This document shows, one piece after another, positions 10,341 through 18,750 of a stretch of 33,436 bases of DNA. The stretch is taken from contig BFEA01000143.1 of NCBI GenBank assembly GCA_003427395.1, positions 546,499 through 579,934 of the forward strand, given 5' to 3'. Positions within the stretch are counted from its first letter, which is position 1. Each line of letters begins with the position of its first letter. Made by a program: the position numbers and the translations under genes. This DNA comes from Chara braunii (Eukaryota; Streptophyta; Charophyceae; Charales; Characeae). A model generated the notes under the pieces. That model saw only the letters and a list, made by a program, of their open reading frames with translations, did no database searches and had not been told where the DNA came from.

Positions 10341-11045
10341 TAGTCGTTGACTGGGGCGCCGCTTGTTCCACCAAGCGAACTAGCTGCAGGCTACAGCGAG
10401 AAAGTAAGAGAGGAGGTGTTGTTGCGAGTAGGAGGGTCGTCGGAGAGTCAACGGTTGGCAGCTTGACATCATTTGACCAATTTGTACTGCGCACTTCAAC
10501 CATCATTGCCGGGCCCTCAGGCGCACCAAGGGATCAAGCCCCTCTCACGCGAGTCTGAGTGCACCTCCTTTGGATTTGAGAGACTAAAAGATTTTATCTC
10601 TATCCTTCTTACTCTAAGTCTGGTTTGTTGGTTCTGAGAGGAAGGCGGCAGGCGAGATTGCAACTCATAATTCACGCTAAGCCCTTGTGGGAGGTTGCCC
10701 CACCGATTGCGGGAGCTCTGCGGGAACCTAGGCGAGTTTCTGAAGGTAGGCAACTGAGTGGAAATCATCATCTCCTTCTATAAACCCAAATAAGTCTGAA
10801 TTCAATCAAAAAAAAAAAAAAAAATTGAGATTGCACATACATTACTTTACTTAGCTCTGATTTAAGTCCCGAAAGTCAAATATAAGCTCAGTAGGGATGC
10901 ATGCAGTATGCTCAGTCAAACTATACCCGCAGAGCTCCCACATAAGGGTTTTAATTGGGTTTATAGAAGGAGAAGATGGCTTGTGCATTGGGGGGAAGGC
11001 AGGAGGAAGGTGGTTTTTGCTGGTGATTGTCTGGGTTAACCAAAG

Positions 11046-11826
11046 GTCGGGCTTATTTTCTAGGTTGAATGACCCAATGCTATGTTTATTTGACTTTTTG
11101 GAGGACTAGACTTCATTCCTAAGTTGGATGGTTTGGTTGCTCTGACTTGCGAGGGCTGCCTGTGTTCGCATTTTCAGGGACCAAGTTTTGTTTCTAAGTT
11201 GAATGGTTTGGTCGCCTTGTTTTATTTTGAGGTTTTCTAAGTGGGATCAGGCTTTGTTTAAGTTGAATGGCCAATCTCCTTATGTTTCTTTATTGTTTCT
11301 GGGAAAGACAGTTTGAGCTTTATTCCTAAGTTGGATGGTTCAAACTGCTTTTTGTTTATTAAGAGGGAAATCAAGTGAAGGACCATACTTTGTTTCTAAG
11401 TTGAATGGTTTGGTCTGGAGCCACGCACATATTGGAACTAAGAAATAAATTTATTTATACTCTATTATTATAGTACTTATGAACAGGCTAGTCAGACTTT
11501 GTTTCTAAGTTCAATGGTCTGACTAAAGGTTATCATAATGAAAAATTCAAAAAAAAGTATCAATTAAGAATATTAACTAATGGTAAGAAGGGGCAGGCTG
11601 AACTTTGTTTCTAAGTTGAATGGTTTAGTCCTATGCTACCTTAAAAGGCAGAGAACAGAAAGTTATATATAACTTTGCTACTTCAAATAGTTCAGGGCGA
11701 TTAGGCTTTGTCTCTAAGTTGAATGGCCTAGTCACATGCCCAAAGAAGAGGAAAGTAGTAGTACCCTGTGTTTGTGTATATTCAATGGATGAGCTAGACT
11801 TTGTTTCTAAGTTGAATGGTTCAGTT
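11046..11826 (+). ncRNA. String of about ten constant-loop stem-loops, unit B
   Basis: The core is (T)TTGTTTCTAAGTTGAATGG, with paired arms outside it. Clear stems are ACTAGAC/GTTTGGT (11105-11137, with G-U pairs), GACCAA/TTGGTC (11179-11213), CAGTTTGA/TCAAACTG (11309-11347), GACCA/TGGTC (11381-11415), TAGTCAGAC/GTCTGACTA (11489-11525), GG-CTGAAC/GTTTAG-CC (11596-11631), GATTAGGC/GCCTAGTC (11699-11733) and AGCTAGAC/GTTCAGTT (11792-11826). The hairpins near 11046 and 11250 are weaker. Shared spacer words (GCCACGCACATA, TGCCCAA.GAAGAG) show that individual hairpins correspond between units even where stem sequences differ. Confidence 0.62.
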
Positions 11827-12123
11827 TTACGCCTTATGTAAGTTGGGTATAAGGGTTAAATCATTGAGAGATTATAAACTATTGTTGACAAGGTTCAACC
11901 TTGGGACTGGGTGAGAGTACTTACCATTGTGGTTTGGACTTGCATGTGGCTGTGTGAGAGTTTTGCTTAGTCTGAGTTTCAAGTTTGATAGGTAGTTGTT
12001 TTAGTTGCTCGCCACGTGCTAGAGCTATAGGAGTTAGTTCAATTCATGCATTTTCTGGGCTAACTTTTTTTTTACTTGGGTCAATTTTTGCATTTTTTTG
12101 GATCATTTATTTTACTTGGCTTT

Positions 12124-12960
12124 GTATAAATTTTGGAAAGGTACTTTTCATACGGGAAGCACTATCGAAATTTCTACAAAACCAAGGAGTTAGTCAAATT
12201 CTGGTTTTTTAAAGTCTCATCTTTTGTCTAAGTTTTATATTTGGCTTAGTAAAAATATGGAAACCTTTTTTTTTGGGGGGGAAGTGCTGCCTGAATTTTT
12301 GCTATTTCAGTAAGATAGACAAAATTTGACTTTAGGAAGTCAGAATCATTTCAGATTTTGTATTTAACTTTGTATAAATTTTGGAAAGCTACTTTGTCTA
12401 TGGAAAGGGTTGCCGAAATTTTTACAAATCTATGGAGTTAGTTAAATTTTGTCTTAAGCAGGAAGTTAAGTCTTATTTCGAGTTCTTATCTGACTTAGTA
12501 TAAATCTGGGAAGTTTACTTCTCTGAAGGAGATGTTGCCCAAATTTTTTAATTTTGGGAGTTAGACAAAATTTAACTTTTTAGTGCTAAGGACCATTTTA
12601 ATTTTCATATTTGAACTAGGCTACCAGAGTGGCCCGGGGTCACTTGCCCGGCCGGGCCAAAAAAATAAAAATAAAAAAATTATTTTTAATTTTTAATTTT
12701 TATTTTAACTTTGGTGAAGAATTTCGACGTGACCCTGAGGCAAAAGTTGTTCAGTTTATTTTTCTGCATAACATAGTTTTTTTTCGGATTGTTTGGATTT
12801 GTTTTTTTTTGTTTTTTTGCAGGGACCTTGCACGGGCTGGCCACTCGGGACCCGGGCGGCCCGGCTGGTAGCCTAGTATTTGAACGAATATATATTTTGA
12901 AAAGGTATTTTTCCTACGGGAAGCGTTGTCGAACTTTTCTTAGTTTAGAGGAGTTAGATT
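12124..12960. repeat. Tandem repeat of about 125 bp, five copies
   Basis: GTATAAATTTTGG-type starts lie at 12124, 12248, 12372 and 12498 (periods 124, 124, 126). A fifth begins at about 12885 once the 261-bp insertion at 12616-12876 is removed. Each unit carries a TACGGGAAGC..T.TCGAAATTT-like box. Copy A has only one unit (about 6773), so the expansion is specific to copy B. Confidence 0.75.
12616..12876. mobile_element. Non-autonomous TIR element (MITE-like), 261 bp
   Basis: Perfect 12-bp terminal inverted repeats CTAGGCTACCAG (12616-12627) and its complement (12865-12876) are bounded by an 8-bp direct repeat TATTTGAA (12608-12615 and 12877-12884). GC-rich subterminal arms (CCCGGCCGGGCC; CCCGGGCGGCCCGGC) are followed inward by an A-rich block on the left and a T-rich block on the right. 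Removing the element restores sequence collinear with unit A near 6757-6790. There is no transposase ORF. An 8-bp duplication is typical of hAT (also P) superfamilies, so assignment is by duplication length only. It shares an internal GTGACCCT..CAAAAGTTGTT segment with 18189-18714. Confidence 0.85.
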
Positions 12961-13139
12961 ACATTTTGATAGGAAAGATTCTGACAATCTACCCTGTATA
13001 GGGGAGATGTTGCCAAAGGTTTTCCTTTCCTTGGGCATTTGCCTATAGGTAGACTTAGACTTGGCTATAGGAAGATTTTGAGTAAGAATGTGATATGGGG
13101 GTTCAATCTCCATACACTTATAGTCTAGCCTTAGGTATT

Positions 13140-13241
13140 GGCCTGTCATGTGTTACAGGTCCTCGTTGAACATTTCATTTCAGGACGGGACTAGTTTCAA
13201 CTTGATCCCACGAGGATCATTTCTGTTATCACTGATAACAG
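13140..13241 (+). ncRNA. Three consecutive conserved hairpins, unit B
   Basis: Counterparts of 7027-7129: GGCCTGT/ACAGGTCC (13140-13162), GATCC-cacga-GGATC (13204-13218) and CTGTTATC-act-GATAACAG (13223-13241). Stems are intact although the loops and flanks have drifted. Confidence 0.6.
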
Positions 13242-13908
13242 GTCGGTTGCCGATTCACTTGAACTTCATTTCACTCTCGCTACTCAACCTAAAGGCTTTA
13301 GCCCTGTGGTTTAAATTGTTTCGTTGGGTTTTCACTCGGACTTTATTGAATGGTCATTTAACAAAGATACTCAGTATTTTATTATGGAAGGTTAGACAAA
13401 GTTTGGGGCCTGTGTGGCTAAAGCAAGGGGTACGAGCGCCGAGAGTGGTTGAAGTTGACCCCGTGTAGTGCGTTGACTTTTGGTTAAATCTTTGATGTGA
13501 TTGCAGGTATGTTTGTGGTTCGTACTTTCAATTTCACTGTCTGTGATCACATATATATATGGTTGAAGGGAGCCCCACTGTGATTGTGAGAAGGGATCGT
13601 CTCGTGTTTTATAACCCTCTATACATGTATATCCCAGTGTCTGCGCGACCTATTATGAGCGTGTGCGAGGTTTGAGCTGATTTTGTGTTTGAGAGAAAAG
13701 GGAGACACCCTTTTTACCTTTTGCTTTTTAGAATTAATATAGTTAGACGTTGGAATATGTGGCAGCCGTCAAAGTCAAACCCCGTGACTTCTCTCCAGGC
13801 CTTGGATGATGAAGCTCGTCTCCAGGGTGATACAACCCGATTGCCACAGCAGGCAGGAGCCTGTGTACCACCCACTCACCGCAGGGTGCATAAGAGGGTG
13901 TGGTTCTC

Positions 13909-14035
13909 AACCGCCTTGGCGGTTGTCTAGCGTCAAGAGATTAACCTCTCAAGGCGCGTGTTAGTCAACACTTGAGTGTCGAACGCGGCCCTCGAGACCA
14001 TCGAGGGCCACCCGATTATGGGTGCTATATAGTAC
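13909..14035 (+). ncRNA. Second conserved hairpin cluster, unit B
   Basis: AACCGCC-tt-GGCGGTT (13909-13924), GCCCTCGA-gacca-TCGAGGGC (13988-14008, eight perfect pairs against five in unit A) and GTGCT-atat-AGTAC (14022-14035, where an A-U of unit A has become G-U). The counterpart of the 7815 hairpin has one mismatch here. Confidence 0.55.
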
Positions 14036-14156
14036 TTCATCGTCGCGACTGCTTGCGTATGCATGCATGGCTAGTCGATATGAGAAAGTCCTGCATCCGC
14101 GCGGTTTTATCTTAAGTCTCGCGCGCGACGCCGAACCGATTTCCGTGTCAAAGGTT

Positions 14157-14433
14157 TTTTTTTTTTTTTTTTCAAAACAACCCCCTCCAGTGCTAGAGGT
14201 GCTGGTAAGAGCAAACACTGCTAGCACCAGGGGAGAGGCTCCATCTATTGGTGGGGAGCATCATCTGCTGGAAAGTGGGTCCAGCGTCCCATATACAGAG
14301 TGAAATTACAGACTGAAGTAGAGAAAACCCTGCCAACATTGATTGCTCTGGGGTCCAGAGGATTAACTGAGCAGGTTGTATCGAGACAGGAACCTCTTCG
14401 CCCCATGCCAGGCACCAGATATCTGCTGCTACA
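14157..14433 (-). mobile_element. Poly(A)-tailed retroposon, minus strand, in unit B
   Basis: A T-run (14155-14172, the poly(A) tail on the minus strand) opens a 277-bp segment that is absent from unit A, where the empty site reads AAAGTTATGGG at 8003. The insertion is flanked by 7-bp direct repeats AAAGGTT (14150-14156 and 14434-14440). No ORF or convincing Pol III B box was found, so it could be a SINE or a 5'-truncated LINE. Confidence 0.8.
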
Positions 14434-14953
14434 AAAGGTTATGGGTTGGATACTAAAGGGACTAGGAGTGTTTTGTTCTGTGTGAGTGATCTGACTTTTG
14501 TTTTTGGCGTGGTGTAACAAGTGGTAAGAAGGATGCGTCCTAGTCAACTGACGTCGAGTCGCGTGTGGGATTTCAGCCCCCCAATTCGCCGGTTCACGTA
14601 TGGGTCCGATAGAGGCATAGGACCGTGTGTACCCCCTATGCTACAGCGTACGAGAAACGCCCTTGGCTGGGCCACCTCTGCAATTGCAACTGATCAACTT
14701 TCGCATGTGGCTCAGTAGCTCGGCGGGGATACACCCACCTAAGGGATGGTGACAGCTCCCGCAGGTGGAGGTAAGTTGTACCTCGCTTGGCCCTATCCTA
14801 TCGTAGGGTTCGCGAGAGGTTGGCTGGCGCACTTGGTCGACGCAGCGAAAGAAGATCCATTTGCACCGCGATAAAAGGATAAATTCCTGCCACAAATCCT
14901 GCGTGATGCAGTCGGGAGGGTCCCCCTGCAGGACCGATGCGCTCGACAACGCT

Positions 14954-15288
14954 AAGGAAGAACATTGAGGTAGGGAGAGGTGGGTTCTGTGAGCATCCAA
15001 AAAAAAAAAAAAAACCCTTCCAACTCTGGTCTTAGTAGTCCCAGATCCACCCTCAAAATCCTAAGTTGCCGAGTCCTCAACCCTCATCCCAAAACAGTCA
15101 CAAGTCTGATCTATATAGTCCCTGAGGCCAAAATAGAGAGAACTAACGTTGGAACCACCCATCTTTTTTTCTTTTCTTTTCTAATAAAAATAATAAGGCT
15201 ATTTCTTTAACCCCAACCAAGTCAATTACCTGTCCATTCTGGACAGGACAGCCTTTCAGGCCTTTTTTTTGTTGTCATTATAGCTGCT
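14954..15288. other. Spacer after unit B
   Basis: Contains a 15-A run (about 15000-15014), a CTTTTC-rich tract near 15170-15182 and a small perfect hairpin CTGTCC-attct-GGACAG (15230-15246). No gene seen. Confidence 0.4.
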
Positions 15289-15390
15289 GTAGCAGGTATC
15301 GCTCCTGCTGGTGGGTGCAGCTTCCGCATGTTCCCTCGCTGGAGGCTTGAGCACGGATGTGGCTGCTACGGGGTTCCCCATAATACTATA
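15289..15390 (-). repeat. Dispersed repeat, minus copy
   Basis: Reverse-complement partner of 3604-3711, roughly 85-90 per cent similar by eye. A T8 run precedes it at about 15262-15270, but homology does not reach that run. Confidence 0.75.
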
Positions 15391-15470
15391 ATGAGTCGTT
15401 AACAACTATAAAAAATGAACCACCCATCTAGACTCTAGTCCCATCCATTATACCAAGTGAACAATTGCCC

Positions 15471-15587
15471 AGGGCCTAGAGGCTACGTTGAAGACGACCT
15501 GCCCATGTGTCTCAATGGTCTGCATATTTGACTGTGTCAGGAAGCAGATAATGACTTCGAATCCATTCTGCTCATTTGAAATACAAT

Positions 15588-15626
<39 letters not shown>

Positions 15627-15915
15627 CAAGATTGTAGGAGAGGCTGGATGCTAGGCCTTGGGAGGTGGCTATCGTAGTTGAGGCTGGATGCAATGAAGTT
15701 AGGGGTTACTCTTTTAAAAACGAGACGGAAGAACGGACCCAGGGCCTAGAGGCTAGGACGAAGAAGATCTGCCCATTTGCCTGAATGGTACGCATATTCG
15801 ACTCCGTCAGGAAGTCAGGAAGCAGATAATGACTTCGAATTCCCATTCTGCTTATTTGGAATACAATGAATTTAGGGGCTACCCCCTTAAAAAAGAGAAG
15901 GAAGAACAAAACCCT
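15471..15915. repeat. Two-copy tandem duplication, period 270 bp including an insert
   Basis: The first copy (15471-15740) and second copy (15741-15915) share AGGGCCTAGAGGCTA, CAGGAAGCAGATAATGACTT, TGAAATACAATG-like sequence, then TTAGGGG.TAC and GACGGAAGAAC-like sequence. The first copy is split by the insertion at 15589-15690, so the original period was about 170 bp. Confidence 0.75.
15589..15690 (-). mobile_element. Short poly(A)-tailed insertion, minus strand
   Basis: A 34-T run (15589-15622) plus 68 bp interrupts a tandem-duplicated sequence whose partner is uninterrupted near 15864-15868. Direct repeats CAATG flank it (15584-15588 and 15691-15695). The non-poly(T) part repeats GAGGCTGGATG twice. 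It looks like a strongly truncated retroposon. Confidence 0.65.
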
Positions 15916-15935
15916 GCAGCAATTTCTTCAAAAAA

Positions 15936-16019
15936 AGTATCGTAACCCTTGGAGGTGCTGTAAAAACTGGATCCATACCAGTCATGATATCCAGCACACC
16001 TCTAGGGCTGTAGCGTCCT
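15936..16019. repeat. Short dispersed repeat with internal dyad, copy 1
   Basis: Matches 16229-16312 in the same orientation (AGTATC.TAAC, CCCTTGGAGGTG, TGGATCCATACC, GTCATGATATCCAGC, CACCTC..GGG). The ends CCCTTGGAGGTG and CACCTCTAGGG are inverted relative to each other, giving a small foldback. Confidence 0.6.
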
Positions 16020-16228
16020 TGAACTCACACCACACACACACACCACACCACGGACTCGACAATCCACGCACAGCCCACCACCACTACTTAACCCGGTCAC
16101 ACACAGCGGGCCAGCTTCCCGCAGGTTCCACAGACACCTCACAGTGATTACTGAGCAACGTGTGTTTAGGGCATCATGCCCTGCCGTACATGGACGACCT
16201 CGAACCGGCACCCTCCTGCACAGGAACA

Positions 16229-16312
16229 AAGTATCATAACCACTACAACCCTTGGAGGTGTTATAAAAAGTGGATCCATACCGGTCATGATATCCAGCCC
16301 ACCTCCAGGGCC
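16229..16312. repeat. Short dispersed repeat with internal dyad, copy 2
   Basis: Second copy of the element at 15936. CCCTTGGAGGTG and CACCTCCAGGG form a better inverted pair here. A 15-A run follows at 16320-16334, so a poly(A) retroposon origin is possible. Confidence 0.6.
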
Positions 16313-16370
16313 AAAAGACAAAAAAAAAAAAAAACTTGCAACCATCTCACCGGTGAAATGTCAAATAGTA

Positions 16371-16486
16371 AAACCGTGGGCCTCGCTCCACTACTCACCA
16401 AATGTGCAAAATGAGAATGAATCTTCCCCATATGCTAGAATATGCGAAGATACACCGCCATATTATTTTTTTTTCTTTTGTCGATA
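16371..16486. repeat. Direct repeat, upstream copy (brackets the gap)
   Basis: About 115 bp nearly identical to 17954-18069. It includes the foldback CATATGCTAGAATATG. Similarity stops abruptly at TTTGTCGATA. Confidence 0.85.
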
Positions 16487-16500
16487 ACAAGTAAAGGCGC

Positions 16501-16521
16501 GCCGCGGGCCATGCCCGCGGC
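16501..16521. repeat. Perfect GC-rich hairpin
   Basis: GCCGCGGGC-cat-GCCCGCGGC: nine paired bases with a 3-nt loop, immediately downstream of the direct repeat. No U-tract follows, and the role is unknown. Confidence 0.7.
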
Positions 16522-16610
16522 AGATCGCCAGAGCGACAGAGCAAGATGGGGAGCAGCTTTGTTCGTTTGCGACGTTTGGCTATTGCGTTGTTTCATGCTG
16601 GTGTTGGGAG

Positions 16611-16644
16611 GAGAGAGAGAGACAAACAGAGAGAGGGAGAGAGA

Positions 16645-16697
<53 letters not shown>
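16611..16697. repeat. (GA)n microsatellite with interruptions
   Basis: GA-rich tract with ACAAACAGAG and GGGA interruptions near its start. Open frames through it encode only ER or SL dipeptides and are not genes. Confidence 0.95.
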
Positions 16698-16698
<1 letters not shown>

Positions 16699-16835
16699 AG
16701 GGGTGGAGACAACTTCCATTGTCGCAGTGGCTGTTGATTATATTCTGCGGTGCTGTGTGATCTGACGGGTTTGGTTATGCAATCGCGGGAACAGAGAGAG
16801 ATGCCTTGCTGGATGGTTGTGAATGGGCGCATAAA

Positions 16836-17451
16836 NNNNNNNNNNNNNNNNNNNNNNNNNNNNNNNNNNNNNNNNNNNNNNNNNNNNNNNNNNNNNNNNN
16901 NNNNNNNNNNNNNNNNNNNNNNNNNNNNNNNNNNNNNNNNNNNNNNNNNNNNNNNNNNNNNNNNNNNNNNNNNNNNNNNNNNNNNNNNNNNNNNNNNNNN
17001 NNNNNNNNNNNNNNNNNNNNNNNNNNNNNNNNNNNNNNNNNNNNNNNNNNNNNNNNNNNNNNNNNNNNNNNNNNNNNNNNNNNNNNNNNNNNNNNNNNNN
17101 NNNNNNNNNNNNNNNNNNNNNNNNNNNNNNNNNNNNNNNNNNNNNNNNNNNNNNNNNNNNNNNNNNNNNNNNNNNNNNNNNNNNNNNNNNNNNNNNNNNN
17201 NNNNNNNNNNNNNNNNNNNNNNNNNNNNNNNNNNNNNNNNNNNNNNNNNNNNNNNNNNNNNNNNNNNNNNNNNNNNNNNNNNNNNNNNNNNNNNNNNNNN
17301 NNNNNNNNNNNNNNNNNNNNNNNNNNNNNNNNNNNNNNNNNNNNNNNNNNNNNNNNNNNNNNNNNNNNNNNNNNNNNNNNNNNNNNNNNNNNNNNNNNNN
17401 NNNNNNNNNNNNNNNNNNNNNNNNNNNNNNNNNNNNNNNNNNNNNNNNNNN
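16836..17451. other. Assembly gap, 616 N
   Basis: An unresolved run of N begins shortly after one GA tract and abuts another, suggesting that the assembly broke in GA-repeat DNA. Long open frames across it are artefacts. Confidence 1.

Positions 17452-17513
<62 letters not shown>
17452..17513. repeat. (GA)n microsatellite abutting the gap
   Basis: Pure GA dinucleotides directly follow the N run, so the true repeat length is unknown. Confidence 0.97.
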
Positions 17514-17516
<3 letters not shown>

Positions 17517-17720
17517 TGTATAAGTCTCCAACCTCGACCAACAGCTTGGAGTCGAAAAGAAATTTGTTGGAAGGCCGCATGCAGTTCGATCAGTTCGATG
17601 ACGCATGCCAAACGCGCGGCGAAATCGATAGCGACCATTGCATGTGGTGATGCTGCCACACATCATCAGTTCGCCATGGCAAACATGTAACTCCATGAAA
17701 CGGTGGGCGAGAACGCAAAA

Positions 17721-17880
17721 CCGGCGACCCCACCCAGAGCCGGGAAAATCACACGGAACGAAAATCGGACGGGACAAAAAACAACAAAACTTCCACTGGC
17801 GTCGAACCGGCGACCCCACCCAGAGGCGGGAAAATCACACGGAACGAAAATCGAACGTCTGTCCCGTCCGGCCACCGTGC
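17721..17880 (-). mobile_element. Possible SINE with Pol III boxes and an 86-bp duplication
   Basis: On the minus strand an A-box-like TGGCCGGACGGG (17874-17863) is followed 54 nt later by a perfect B box GGTTCGACGCC (17808-17798). The segment starting CCGGCGACCCCACCCAGAG is present twice (17721 and 17807). The A-B spacing is long for a tRNA and the arms do not pair as a tRNA, so this is at best a tRNA-derived SINE head. A single N at 17881 sits near its presumed 5' end. Confidence 0.3.
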
Positions 17881-17953
17881 NGGACTCTTTTTCCCTGGGC
17901 CCACGGGAGGTGTCTTCCGAGGACCGCTTTTGCCTTCAAGTATTAGTAGATAG

Positions 17954-18100
17954 AAACTGTGGGCCTCACTCCACTACTCACCAAATGTGCAAAATGAGAA
18001 TGAATCTTCCGCATATGCTAGAATATGCGAAGATACACTGCCATATTATTTTTTTGTCTTTTGTCGATACAGTCAGTCCTGGACTCCTGGAGTGAGGCCC
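17954..18100. repeat. Direct repeat, downstream copy, with 13-bp TIRs
   Basis: The first 116 bp repeat 16371-16486. This copy also ends in TGGAGTGAGGCCC (18088-18100), the exact inverse of GGGCCTCACTCCA (17961-17973). It may therefore be a complete small TIR element (140 bp), with the upstream copy truncated. No clear target-site duplication was found. Confidence 0.55.
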
Positions 18101-18188
18101 TGCTCTTCAGAGACTGCCAGTAGTTGGCGAGTAATGATTGTACTTTTGTTGTGTTTTTTAAACATCTTTTTGGGTTTAAAGTTTAAAC

Positions 18189-18246
18189 CTAGGAAGATTT
18201 TCCCGGCCGGGCACCCGGGCATGACACCCGGGGTACCCAGGTGTGC

Positions 18247-18291
<45 letters not shown>

Positions 18292-18714
18292 CCTTTCTGC
18301 GCTCTCCCAGAGGACCCCAAATCCAGGCTCTTTTCATTTTTTTAGAGTTGGCTGTCAAGGAGGGGGAAGGGGGTTATAAATTGTTTTTAAAGGGGCTGAG
18401 GGGGTTTAAAAGGGGGTCCCTTAGTGTGATTTCGTTATTTTCTTCTTTATCTCCGATTCAGTGAGGAATTCTGATGTGACCCTCAGCCAAAAGTTGTTTG
18501 TATCTTTTTTTCTGGAATTTTTTCTACACAACGTATCTTTTTTTCTGGAATTGTTTCTACACAACGTATCTTTTTTTCTGGAATTTTTTGATTTTCTTTG
18601 GTTTTTGTTGTTTTTTTTTTTTTGCGCTGGGGCTGCCCAGGTCATGCCCGACCGGGCACCCGGGTGTGTATCCGTGCACATGTTGGGTGCCCGGGCGCCG
18701 GAAAAACAACCTAG
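18189..18714. mobile_element. Non-autonomous TIR element, 526 bp, relative of 12616-12876
   Basis: Ends CTAGG..GATTTTCCCGG and its inverse (CCGG.AAAAAC..CCTAG) are flanked by near-identical 8-bp repeats GTTTAAAC (18181-18188) and GTTTAAAA (18715-18722). GC-rich arms containing CGGGCACCCGGG occur at both ends. A 41-A run (18248-18288) lies inside the left arm and a T-run (about 18609-18623) inside the right arm. The centre holds GTGACCCTCAGCCAAAAG at 18476, as in the 261-bp element, and a TCTTTTTTTCTGGAATT motif repeated three times. No transposase is present. Its right end is only 46 bp from the U2 copy. Confidence 0.75.
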
Positions 18715-18750
18715 GTTTAAAAGCACCAGTACTTACAAGCCAAAATTTTA

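Larger units (their letters stand above)
8740..14953 (+). repeat. Large non-coding unit, copy B
   Basis: Head-to-tail partner of copy A, about 1.7 kb longer. The extra length comes from three additional string hairpins, expansion of a 125-bp motif (12124-12960), a terminal-inverted-repeat insertion (12616-12876), a poly(A) retroposon (14157-14433) and a 17-A run at 10808. Unit-unit spacing is close to zero at 8568/8740, arguing for a tandem duplication rather than two LTRs around an internal region. Open frames in the unit are short and not conserved with copy A. Confidence 0.72.

Noticed and set aside
4060-14953. Units A and B as the two LTRs of one retrotransposon
   Set aside because: There is almost no internal region between them, and no primer-binding site, polypurine tract, gag/pol trace or short target duplication was found. 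Kept only as an alternative.
16593-17819. Long open frames of 250-400 codons across the gap
   Set aside because: They consist of N-derived X residues and GA-repeat dipeptides.
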